NCBI GenBank assembly: GCA_964620345.1
Contig: CAZUHK010000009.1
Location: forward strand, 1 to 38,304
DNA: 38,304 nt
Reading direction: 5' to 3'
Source of the DNA: CAZUHK01 sp964620345
GTDB taxonomy: Bacteria; Planctomycetota; Phycisphaerae; Phycisphaerales; Zrk34
Position numbers and translations under genes: made by a program. Below, one piece after another: positions 15,806-22,603 of the stretch (position 1 is the first letter of the stretch; each line of letters begins with the position of its first letter). The notes beneath the pieces are model-generated. The model was given only the letters and a program-made list of their open reading frames with translations. It had not been told where the DNA came from and ran no database searches.

Positions 15806-17791
15806 ATGAAGCTCAAAGAAGCCAACTTCCTCGACCTGCACGCCGAGAAGCTCGCGATCGGCCTGGGGGCGGCGTTCGTCGCCTACGTGGTCTGGGCTTA
15901 CGTGATCGGCCACACCCACCAGGTGGAGCTCAACGGCCAGCCGGTGCCCGCGGCGCAGGTCGACCCGAAGCTGCTCGACGAGGCCCAGCGTCTTCAGAAT
16001 CGTCTCGATGCCCCGGCCCACGAGGCGCTGCGCGAATTCCCCGTGCCCGATTACGCCGCGGTCTTCCGTAATCGCCGCCAGACCCCGCCCACCCCGCCGG
16101 GCGACATCAGTGATCTGCCGGCCAACATGTTCGCCATGGGCCCGACCAATCTCAACCGCTTGCGCATCGGCGGCGAGCGCCGGCCCCTACCGGGTGAGCG
16201 GCCCTATCAGCCGCTGTCCATCCCGGCGCCCCAGCGCATCGTCGTCCGACCCGGCATGGGCGCGATCGACCTCGAAGCCATCGCCCCGGCCCGGCGCGAG
16301 CCGATCGTGGCCGCCTTCGGCCAGCGCACGCCGCTCGACCAGCAATGGGTCTCGCTCGCGGCGCAACTGGACCTGGCCTCGATCGCCCGCCAGTTGCAGG
16401 TCGACGCCCTGGAGGCCGACCGCCGGTCGATCCCCGCGTCACTGATGGCCGAAGCATTCGCGTTCGTCGACGTGCAGGTCGAGCGCCGTCGCGTGCTGGG
16501 GCCCGATCGCTACGGCGAACCGGAGCCGGTCGGCTCCATGCCCGGCCGCGTCTCGGTGCGTGGCAACCTGGCGGAGGTGACCCTGGGCAACGTCGGCGAC
16601 ATGATCGGCTTTGTCCGCCAGAACCGCGGCGAGATCCTCCAACCCACGATGTACCCGTTGCTCAATCGCCAGTGGGTGCCGCCGCAGTTCGCCATCGAGA
16701 TGGACGACCCGGCCCGGCCCGACGAAGCGCCGCAGGACGAGCCGGCCGAAGTGACCGACCTCAGGCGACAGCTTCGCCTGGCCCACAACCGCGTGCGGTA
16801 CATCCAGGGTCAGATCAGCCGATTTACCCAAGCCAATCAGCCGACGCCCGAGCGACTGCAGCGCCAGCTCGATCAGGCCCGCCAGCAGGCGCAGGAGATC
16901 GAAGAACAGTTGCAGCAGGCCGGCGTGCGTACCGAAAACCCGCCACCGGCGCGCCCGAGCACGCGCCCAACGACACGGCCGGACGGTTTTGCAGAGTTCG
17001 CACCGGGCGTTGTCGATAACGACCGCCCCGCCGACGAGGAAGGTAATGGCGGGCCGGCCCAGCCCACCGACAGCGGCCTGGGCGCCGCGGGGCTCACCGG
17101 CCCCACCCTCGAAGTCTGGGCCCACGACTTCGACACCCAACCCGGCCAGACCTACCAGTATCGCGTCCGCCTGATCGCGGCCAACCCGCTGTTCGGCCGG
17201 CGCGTGCCCAAGGAGCAGATCGACCTGGCCAAGCGGTTCACGCTGGTCGGCGACTGGTCGGACTGGTCGGACCCGGTCGGCACGCCGCGGATGGAGTACT
17301 TCTTCCTCACCGCCGCCCAGCAACAGGTCGGCCGGGCGCAGGTGGAGGTGTGGAAGTTCCACGGCGGTCTGTGGCGGGCCGCGGAGTTCTCCGTGGAACC
17401 GGGCGACCCGATCGGCCGGTCCACGCGCGACGCTCAGCCGATGCAACCGTCCGCGAGCGACGACGCGGCGGTGACCCCAATGATCGATTTCTCCACCGGC
17501 GCGGTCGTGGTCAACCTCGACTTCAGACACAAGCTGGCCGACGCCGACGGCCTGGGCCTGGCCCGCACGACGCTGCGCATGCTCTACGCGCGGGCCGATA
17601 CGCTGGACGCCCGGCTCGAAGCCGACGACGGCGCCCGGCGCGACCGGCTCATGCGCGAACTGGAGCTGAGCGAGCCCGGCGAGGCCGAGGTGGTGCCCGA
17701 CCCGACGGATCGGCCACCGGACTTCGAGCGCTACGAGGAGCAAGACTTCGAGCGGCCCGACCCGCGCTACAGAGAGCAATGGGGCCCTTGA
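15806..17791 (+). CDS. Membrane-anchored periplasmic protein of the PilM-like cluster
   Basis: A 661-residue protein, 61 bases after the previous gene, with GGGAG before its ATG. One membrane helix lies near residues 20-36 (AIGLGAAFVAYVVWAYVIG). About 314-372 is a strong coiled coil (VTDLRRQLRLAHNRVRYIQG and following heptads, rich in Gln and Glu). A Pro/Arg/Thr-rich linker follows, then a domain at about 435-545 starting LEVWAHDFDTQPGQTYQYRV, with fibronectin-like or beta-sandwich character. The last 60 residues are acidic. The protein is probably the last member of this operon. A bridging role between the inner-membrane platform and the secretin would fit its layout (as PilP does in other systems), but no PilP homology is evident. 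Confidence 0.75.
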   Translation: MKLKEANFLDLHAEKLAIGLGAAFVAYVVWAYVIGHTHQVELNGQPVPAAQVDPKLLDEAQRLQNRLDAPAHEALREFPVPDYAAVFRNRRQTPPTPPGDISDLPANMFAMGPTNLNRLRIGGERRPLPGERPYQPLSIPAPQRIVVRPGMGAIDLEAIAPARREPIVAAFGQRTPLDQQWVSLAAQLDLASIARQLQVDALEADRRSIPASLMAEAFAFVDVQVERRRVLGPDRYGEPEPVGSMPGRVSVRGNLAEVTLGNVGDMIGFVRQNRGEILQPTMYPLLNRQWVPPQFAIEMDDPARPDEAPQDEPAEVTDLRRQLRLAHNRVRYIQGQISRFTQANQPTPERLQRQLDQARQQAQEIEEQLQQAGVRTENPPPARPSTRPTTRPDGFAEFAPGVVDNDRPADEEGNGGPAQPTDSGLGAAGLTGPTLEVWAHDFDTQPGQTYQYRVRLIAANPLFGRRVPKEQIDLAKRFTLVGDWSDWSDPVGTPRMEYFFLTAAQQQVGRAQVEVWKFHGGLWRAAEFSVEPGDPIGRSTRDAQPMQPSASDDAAVTPMIDFSTGAVVVNLDFRHKLADADGLGLARTTLRMLYARADTLDARLEADDGARRDRLMRELELSEPGEAEVVPDPTDRPPDFERYEEQDFERPDPRYREQWGP

Positions 17792-17825
17792 CCCCCTTGG
17801 CCCCCGGCCGACTCGGCGGACCGAT

Positions 17826-18236
17826 TCAGCCGGTCCCCCCGAACAGCGCCTGACGGATTTGCTCGCTGCGCCATTGCCAGCGGCGCTGTTCGCCGCCGTG
17901 CAGGCGTTGGGCGACCTGCTGGGCGTGATGGGCCAGCGTCGCATCGCAGACCAGCAGCGTCAGCGGGCTGGCCAATTGCTGCCGCCGCGCCAGCCGCCAC
18001 AGCCACCATTGATCGGCCCAGCCCAGCCGCGCCTGCCGCGCCACGTCCCGATACGCCCGCAGCGGCGCCAGCTTCACCCGCCACCGCCCCCACGCCAGCC
18101 ACCCCTGCCTCGCCAACAGCAGCCCCAGCACGACCGACGCCACCACGAGCATCGGCCGCAGCGGCAGCGTCGCGTCGTCCGGCCAGAAGCCGTGCTCGGC
18201 GACGTGATCGAAAAAGTTGTTGGCCAATATCCGCAT
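17826..18236 (-). CDS. Small membrane protein, unknown function
   Basis: A 136-residue protein starting at MRILANNFFDHVAEHG, 19 bases after the stop of the HEAT-repeat gene. One or two hydrophobic segments lie around residues 27-45 (LPLRPMLVVASVVLGLLLARQGWLAWG). The rest is basic and Trp-rich (WADQWWLWRLARRQ) and is probably cytoplasmic. I recognise no family. It shares an operon with the HEAT-repeat gene, so it may anchor that protein at the membrane. The reading frame extends upstream into the HEAT gene, but that part looks like antisense-style low-complexity sequence and was excluded. Confidence 0.55.
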   Translation of the reverse strand: MRILANNFFDHVAEHGFWPDDATLPLRPMLVVASVVLGLLLARQGWLAWGRWRVKLAPLRAYRDVARQARLGWADQWWLWRLARRQQLASPLTLLVCDATLAHHAQQVAQRLHGGEQRRWQWRSEQIRQALFGGTG

Positions 18237-18255
18237 CGTGATCGCTCGGGCCCGC

Positions 18256-19725
18256 TCAGCTCGCAGTGCGCTTGTGGTTGAGCTGGCCCGCGGCGATGTC
18301 GCGCACCAGCCGCAGCGCCCGGCGCCGCACCTTCGGCTGGACGTCGTGACGGGCCAGTTCGGCCACCTCCTGCACCAGCGGCAGCAACCCCAGCCGCTCG
18401 ACCACCCACAGCGCGCTGATGCGATGGGTCGGGTCGCCATCGGTCAGCATCCGCTGAAGCTGGGGCATCGCGTCGGCCAGCGGCAGTTCGAGCAGCGCCT
18501 TGATCGCCGTGGCCCGGCTGCGGTTGCCCCGGCCCCCGGCGATGTGCTCGAGCCGATCCCGCACCGCCGCGGTTCGCTTCATCTGCTCCAACGCCTCGAT
18601 CGCGTTGGCGCGCACGCGGTCGTCCTCGTGGTTGAGCGCCGCGCCCAGCGCCTCGGCCGCGGGCTGGGACTCGGCAATCTCCCCCAGCGCCTTGACCGCG
18701 GCCGACGCCACGCGCTTATCGGCGTCGCGCGACAGGCGCACCAGGTGCGGCTCGAAGTAGCTGGCCTGATCGAGCGCGCGGCACATCATCACCGCCTGCA
18801 GCCGCTGGTCCGCCGCGTCGCTGGCCATGCGCTCGGCCAGCTTGCGCAGGAAGCCCGGGTCGATCTTCATCAGCGCCCGGCCCGCCGTGGCCCGCATCGA
18901 CGGGCTCAGGCCCGGCCAGTTCGACCAGTACCGATCGAAGCCCACCGGCCCGAGCTGCCGCTCGGCCAGGCGGCGCAGCCCCGCGTGCGGCGAGCCGACC
19001 AGCCGCACCATCAGCCGGCCCAGGCCCGACCAGCGGCGGCGGATCAGGTGGCGCAGCGCGATGCGCGCGATCGGCTCACGGGCGTCGAAGCACATCGCGG
19101 CGATCACGTCGTCGGCCCCGGCCTGATCGATCCCCAGCAGCTCGCGCAGGGCCAGCAGGCGAGCGATCGGTTCGTCGCTGCCGACCAGCTTGGCCAGCTC
19201 GGCCAGCCGGCCGGCCTCGTCGATCGGCAACGCCGCCAGCCATCGCGGCAGCCGCCGGGTCTGCGCCGCGGTGAACCGGCCCAGACCGTACACCGTCGGC
19301 CGCAGGTGATCGGCCCGCTTGACCTTGCCCAGCGTCACCCGCACGGCCGGGCACGACAGCAGATGCGCCGATTCGACCATCAGCGGCAGGTGCGCCCCGC
19401 ATGCGGGCGTCGCCAGGCCGCGCGACACCGGCTCGCGCAGCGGCTCGAACGCCCCCAGCGCCAGCAAGGCCCGCACCGTCGCGGGATGGTCGGCCTGGGC
19501 GACCAGCTCCGCCGCCGGCTGGTACGCCGCGCCACGCCGGTCGGCGATGTGTCGCAACAGCAGGTTGCTGGGCTGGTGAGCGAAGTACATCGCCGCCAGC
19601 AGCACGCCCCGGCGGCGGTGCTGGTGGAAACAGGCGCACGCCTCGACCACCGCGGCCTGCACGTCGTCGCGCTCAGCCTTCGACTCGGGTGTACGTCGCG
19701 TGCCGAACCGCCGGGCCAGGTGCAA
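18256..19725 (-). CDS. HEAT-repeat protein, C-terminal part (frameshifted gene)
   Basis: A 489-residue open frame made of tandem HEAT/Armadillo-type helical pairs, clearest in the second half: RVASAAVKALGEIAESQPAAEALGAALNHEDDRVRANAIEALEQM and RATAIKALLELPLADAMPQLQRM, then THRISALWVVERLGLLPLVQEV. Such solenoids bind other proteins. The apparent start is a TTG inside HLARRFG; the true N-terminus is encoded in the neighbouring frame upstream (to 20114). One missing base in the GC-run near 19730-19745 separates them. With that base restored, the protein would have about 619 residues. No transmembrane segment is visible. The next gene on the strand is a small membrane protein. Confidence 0.75.
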   Translation of the reverse strand: MHLARRFGTRRTPESKAERDDVQAAVVEACACFHQHRRRGVLLAAMYFAHQPSNLLLRHIADRRGAAYQPAAELVAQADHPATVRALLALGAFEPLREPVSRGLATPACGAHLPLMVESAHLLSCPAVRVTLGKVKRADHLRPTVYGLGRFTAAQTRRLPRWLAALPIDEAGRLAELAKLVGSDEPIARLLALRELLGIDQAGADDVIAAMCFDAREPIARIALRHLIRRRWSGLGRLMVRLVGSPHAGLRRLAERQLGPVGFDRYWSNWPGLSPSMRATAGRALMKIDPGFLRKLAERMASDAADQRLQAVMMCRALDQASYFEPHLVRLSRDADKRVASAAVKALGEIAESQPAAEALGAALNHEDDRVRANAIEALEQMKRTAAVRDRLEHIAGGRGNRSRATAIKALLELPLADAMPQLQRMLTDGDPTHRISALWVVERLGLLPLVQEVAELARHDVQPKVRRRALRLVRDIAAGQLNHKRTAS

Positions 19726-20114
19726 CAGCCCGCGGCCGCGGCCCGGGTCAGCCGACTGTCGCCCGAATGAAGCTGCCGCGCGAGCAGATAGCTCAGCCGC
19801 GTCGCCGCCGCGGCGTCGATGATCGCGATCATGTTCAGCCGGGCCTGCACGTCGTCCAGCTCCGCCGCGTCCTGCAGGCCCTTGCCAAGCCGGTCCATCG
19901 CCCGGATCAGCATGCGGCGGTGCGACTCGTCGAAGTGATGAAACTGGCGGACCAGACCGACCAGCCCAGCGGGCCGGCCGCGGTCCAGCAGCAGGGGAAT
20001 CAGCCGCCGAAGCGTTCGGCCGTCCGCCGTGGGCAGCGCATCGACCATGGCCGGGTCCGCCACCGGGTCGGCCAGGGCCGCGATCCGCTCAAGATGGGGG
20101 GTGAGCTGGCTCAT
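19380..20114 (-). CDS. HEAT-repeat protein, N-terminal part (frameshifted gene)
   Basis: Starts at MSQLTPHLERIAALAD. The first 125-130 residues are well-formed helical repeats (GLVGLVRQFHHFDESHRRMLIRAMDRLGKGLQDAAELDD; then LNMIAIIDAAAATRLSYLLARQLHSGDSRLTRAAAAG). After about 19745 this frame turns into Arg/Ser/Ala-rich nonsense and stops at 19380. The sensible continuation, GLLHLARRFGTRRTPESK, is in the frame of the downstream HEAT open frame. One extra base in GCGGCCGCGGG would join them. It is either an assembly error in a GC-rich run or a recent disabling mutation. The gene may begin the operon; no strong ribosome binding site is seen. Confidence 0.6.
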   Translation of the reverse strand: MSQLTPHLERIAALADPVADPAMVDALPTADGRTLRRLIPLLLDRGRPAGLVGLVRQFHHFDESHRRMLIRAMDRLGKGLQDAAELDDVQARLNMIAIIDAAAATRLSYLLARQLHSGDSRLTRAAAAGCCTWPGGSARDVHPSRRLSATTCRPRWSRRAPVSTSTAAGACCWRRCTSLTSPATCCCDTSPTGVARRTSRRRSWSPRPTIPRRCGPCWRWGRSSRCASRCRAAWRRPHAGRTCR

Positions 20115-20169
20115 GGCGACGCGTAAACCGTGACAAAACGTCCAAAGTGAACAGAATCAAGGCATCGGT

Positions 20170-20193
20170 CCGATATTCGATATCGGCTTGACA
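20170..20193. promoter_or_regulatory. Operator-like palindrome next to a TTGACA box
   Basis: CCGATAT-TCG-ATATCGG (20170-20186) is a perfect inverted repeat with 7-base arms, followed one base later by a consensus -35 hexamer TTGACA (20188-20193). A matching -10 at the right distance is poor. It lies in the divergent gap between the HEAT gene and the DUF2617-like gene, about 145 bases before the latter. Confidence 0.4.
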
Positions 20194-20334
20194 GCCGGGC
20201 GACCTGCAACCGGCAACAAAGCTCACAAATTTTTCCCGATTCACAAGTTATCTAGTGAAATCAGCGCAGTAGTTTCCTAACATGGCGGCACATTCAGACC
20301 CGGTCCCGCAAACAGAATCAGGGTGAACCACGAC

Positions 20335-20877
20335 ATGAGCGTCCCGAATCGTTCCACCAGCGCACAAATGTTCCGCCTTATGCTCTATGAGCGTGCCCTG
20401 CACCCCGAATTGTTCCGCATTCAGGGGCGTCGCACGATCCAGAGCCCCGATTACGAGCTGGAAGCGTGGATCATGCCCGCCGGCCACGCCCTGCGGTTCC
20501 AGACCGCCGGCCAGTGCCTGACCGAGGTGGTGACTGACCAGGATCTGGCCCTGCCCGAGCGCGGTCTGCTGCAGACCGTGCCGTGCATCGGCGAAAAAGA
20601 GCACGACCAGGCACTGGACGATGCGATCAACTTCGTCACGGCCGTGCAGACGGAGAACCTTTCAGACAACCTGTACACCGCGACTTATAACGAGATGCGC
20701 GACTTCGCCGCCGAGTCCCAAGCGATGACCCACGCCTGGAGCGATGAGGACGGCGGGCGCAATCTTTCCGTGCTCGACCTGCAGCGGTTCAAGGGCGAAG
20801 TTCACGCCCAGGCCTACCACCTGCTGGCCAACGGTGGGTTCGTCCTGCGAACGCAGACGATTTTCGAGTTGATCTGA
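20335..20877 (+). CDS. DUF2617-like protein, unknown function
   Basis: A 180-residue soluble protein. The ATG at 20335 is preferred over a GTG at 20323 because AGGGTGA lies eight bases before it. The sequence YERALHPELFRIQGRRTIQSPDYELEAWIMPAGHALRFQTAGQCLTEVV followed by LPERGLLQTVPCIGEKEHD matches my recollection of DUF2617, a family common in planctomycetes whose members share a PELF motif and a conserved TEV/GL..R core. Function is unknown. It stands alone on its strand; accD follows 95 bases on. No signal peptide or membrane segment is seen. Confidence 0.7.
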   Translation: MSVPNRSTSAQMFRLMLYERALHPELFRIQGRRTIQSPDYELEAWIMPAGHALRFQTAGQCLTEVVTDQDLALPERGLLQTVPCIGEKEHDQALDDAINFVTAVQTENLSDNLYTATYNEMRDFAAESQAMTHAWSDEDGGRNLSVLDLQRFKGEVHAQAYHLLANGGFVLRTQTIFELI

Positions 20878-20972
20878 ACCCTGCCGCCCGTTCGCCCTGA
20901 CCGCGCGTCGGGGCGCTGCTTGTTGTGATTCGGTCCGCCACGCCTGATAATGGGCCTGTTGTCCGCTTCACC

Positions 20973-21818
20973 ATGAGTCGATCCGCCGCACGAACGTGGA
21001 ACCAGGTGCTCAGCACCGCCGACCGGGCCGACGTGCCCGAGGGGCTGTGGATGCGCTGCCCGGGCTGCGAGGCGATGATCTACCGCAAGCTGGTCGATCG
21101 GAACCTGTGGGTCTGCACCGAGTGCGAGCATCACTTCCGCGTCTGCGCCGCCCAACGGGTGGCGCAGTTGTGCGACCCCGACAGCTTCGAGGTGCGCTGG
21201 GCCGACCTGCACGCGACCGACCCGCTGAACTTCAAAGACCTGCGGACCTACAAGGAGCGGCTCAAGCGCGAGGCGGGCAAGGTCAACCACCCCGATGCGG
21301 TCGTCGCGGGCACCGGCTACATCAAGGGCCGCAGAGTCGCCCTGGCGTGCATGGATTCGCAGTTCATGATGGGCTCGATGGGCAGCGTGGTCGGCGAGGT
21401 GATCACCCGCACGATCGAGCACGCCGATGAGAACAATCTGCCGCTGATCATCGTGGCCTGCTCCGGCGGGGCGCGGATGCAGGAGTCGGCCCTGTCGCTG
21501 ATGCAGATGGCCAAGACCGCCGCCGCCCTCGGCCGATTCGACGACAACCGCGGGCTGTTCATCTCTGTCCTGGCCGATCCGACCTCCGGCGGGGTCACCG
21601 CGTCGTTCGCCATGCTCGGCGACGTGATCTTCGCCGAGCCCAAGGCGCTGGTCTGCTTCTCCGGACCCCGGGTCGTGGCCAACACCCTCAAGCGCGACCT
21701 GCCCGATGGCTTCCAGCGAGCCGAGTTCCTGCTCGAGCACGGGTTCGTCGATCGCGTGGTCCACCGCAAACACCTGCGCAGCGAAATCTCCCGCGTGATC
21801 GACTACGCCGGCAAGTGA
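20973..21818 (+). CDS. accD: Acetyl-CoA carboxylase carboxyltransferase subunit beta
   Basis: A 281-residue subunit that, with AccA, transfers the carboxyl group from biotin to acetyl-CoA in fatty acid synthesis. The start at MSRSAARTWN was chosen because the family begins shortly before its zinc ribbon. That ribbon has two CxxC pairs (CPGC and, 16 residues later, CTEC). The crotonase-fold body follows: MGSMGSVVGEVITRTIEHA, VACSGGARMQESALSLMQM (oxyanion region), SVLADPTSGGVTASFAMLGD, AEPKALVCFSGPRVV and FQRAEFLLEHGFVDRVVHR. Length and motif order are normal. accA is not in the window. Confidence 0.97.
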   Translation: MSRSAARTWNQVLSTADRADVPEGLWMRCPGCEAMIYRKLVDRNLWVCTECEHHFRVCAAQRVAQLCDPDSFEVRWADLHATDPLNFKDLRTYKERLKREAGKVNHPDAVVAGTGYIKGRRVALACMDSQFMMGSMGSVVGEVITRTIEHADENNLPLIIVACSGGARMQESALSLMQMAKTAAALGRFDDNRGLFISVLADPTSGGVTASFAMLGDVIFAEPKALVCFSGPRVVANTLKRDLPDGFQRAEFLLEHGFVDRVVHRKHLRSEISRVIDYAGK

Positions 21819-21853
21819 CGCGCGATCCCGGATTAAAAACTTGATCCCCCAAG

Positions 21854-21889
21854 CCCGGTCATGGCCGAGTCCGTGAGGCCTTGGCCGGG
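21854..21889 (+). terminator. Terminator-like hairpin after accD
   Basis: CCCGGTCATGGCC (21854-21866) and GGCCTTGGCCGGG (21877-21889) pair over 13 positions with two mismatches and a 10-base loop, 36 bases after the accD stop. There is no T-run after it. Confidence 0.45.
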
Positions 21890-21896
21890 ATAAACC

Positions 21897-21914
21897 GACC
21901 GATCGCGATCGGTC
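21897..21914. promoter_or_regulatory. Perfect 18-bp palindrome upstream of the GbsR-like regulator
   Basis: GACCGATCGCGATCGGTC reads identically on both strands. It is followed by CAGT/TCAG tandem units (21915-21929). It lies about 160 bases before the GbsR-like gene and just after the accD hairpin. It could be an operator or part of a double terminator. Confidence 0.4.
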
Positions 21915-22072
21915 AATCAGTCAGTCAGTGGCCCGAATCAGGCCGGCCGCATGATTGCCATTCAACAGATTGACCCGTCGCCCCGTCGTCAGGCCGCGCC
22001 CTGCCACATTGCCCCTTCGCCGCCGCTGCCCTATCCTCCTTTCAGTCGTTACAGAATCGCGAGGAGCATCGT

Positions 22073-22597
22073 ATGGATCTCTCCCCCGTTCAGCAGAAGT
22101 TCATCCTCCACTGGGGCGAGATGGGCACGAGATGGGGCGTGAACCGCACGGTCGCGCAGATTCACGCGCTGCTGTACATCTGGCCCCAGCCGCTCAACGC
22201 CGAGCAGATCACCGAGACGCTGGGCGTGGCGCGGTCGAACGTGTCCAACTCCATCCGCGAGCTGCAGGGCTGGGGCATCGTGAAGACCGCTCACGTGATG
22301 GGCGACCGTCGCGACTACTTCACCACCATGACCGACGTGTGGGAGCTGTTCGCGACGATCATGGACGAGCGCAAGAAACGCGAGATCGACCCGACGCTCG
22401 CGGTGCTCACCGAGTGCGTGGCCGAGGCCCAGAACGCACGCCGGCCCGACGAGACCACCATCGAACGGCTCAAGGCGATGCTCGAGTTCTTCCAGTCCAC
22501 CAGCCGCTGGTACGAGAGCATCCGCAAGCTCCCGCGCGGCGCCATGCGCAAGTTCGTCCGCATGGGCGACAGGATGAAAAAGCTCATCGGCGGCTGA
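22073..22597 (+). CDS. GbsR/MarR-family transcriptional regulator
   Basis: A 174-residue DNA-binding protein with GAGGAG before its ATG. The N-terminal winged helix-turn-helix reads NRTVAQIHALLYIWPQPLNAEQITETLGVARSNVSNSIREL, with the recognition helix ARSNVSNSIRELQGWG and a wing GDRRDYFTT. The C-terminal half (about 95-174) is helical and probably dimerises, as in GbsR. GbsR proteins respond to choline or osmolytes in Bacillus; the ligand here is unknown. It may regulate itself through the palindrome 160 bases upstream. It ends six bases from the convergent VIT/VWA gene. Confidence 0.85.
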   Translation: MDLSPVQQKFILHWGEMGTRWGVNRTVAQIHALLYIWPQPLNAEQITETLGVARSNVSNSIRELQGWGIVKTAHVMGDRRDYFTTMTDVWELFATIMDERKKREIDPTLAVLTECVAEAQNARRPDETTIERLKAMLEFFQSTSRWYESIRKLPRGAMRKFVRMGDRMKKLIGG

Positions 22598-22603
22598 GCG
22601 GCA

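Noticed and set aside
14221..15825. 534-codon open frame antisense to the second gene of the PilM-like cluster
   Set aside because: Shadow frame; the plus-strand gene is coupled to PilM by an ATGA overlap and has a membrane helix.
18217..19770. 517-codon plus-strand frame opposite the HEAT-repeat gene
   Set aside because: Arg/Gln/His/Pro-rich composition without motifs; the minus strand encodes regular HEAT repeats.
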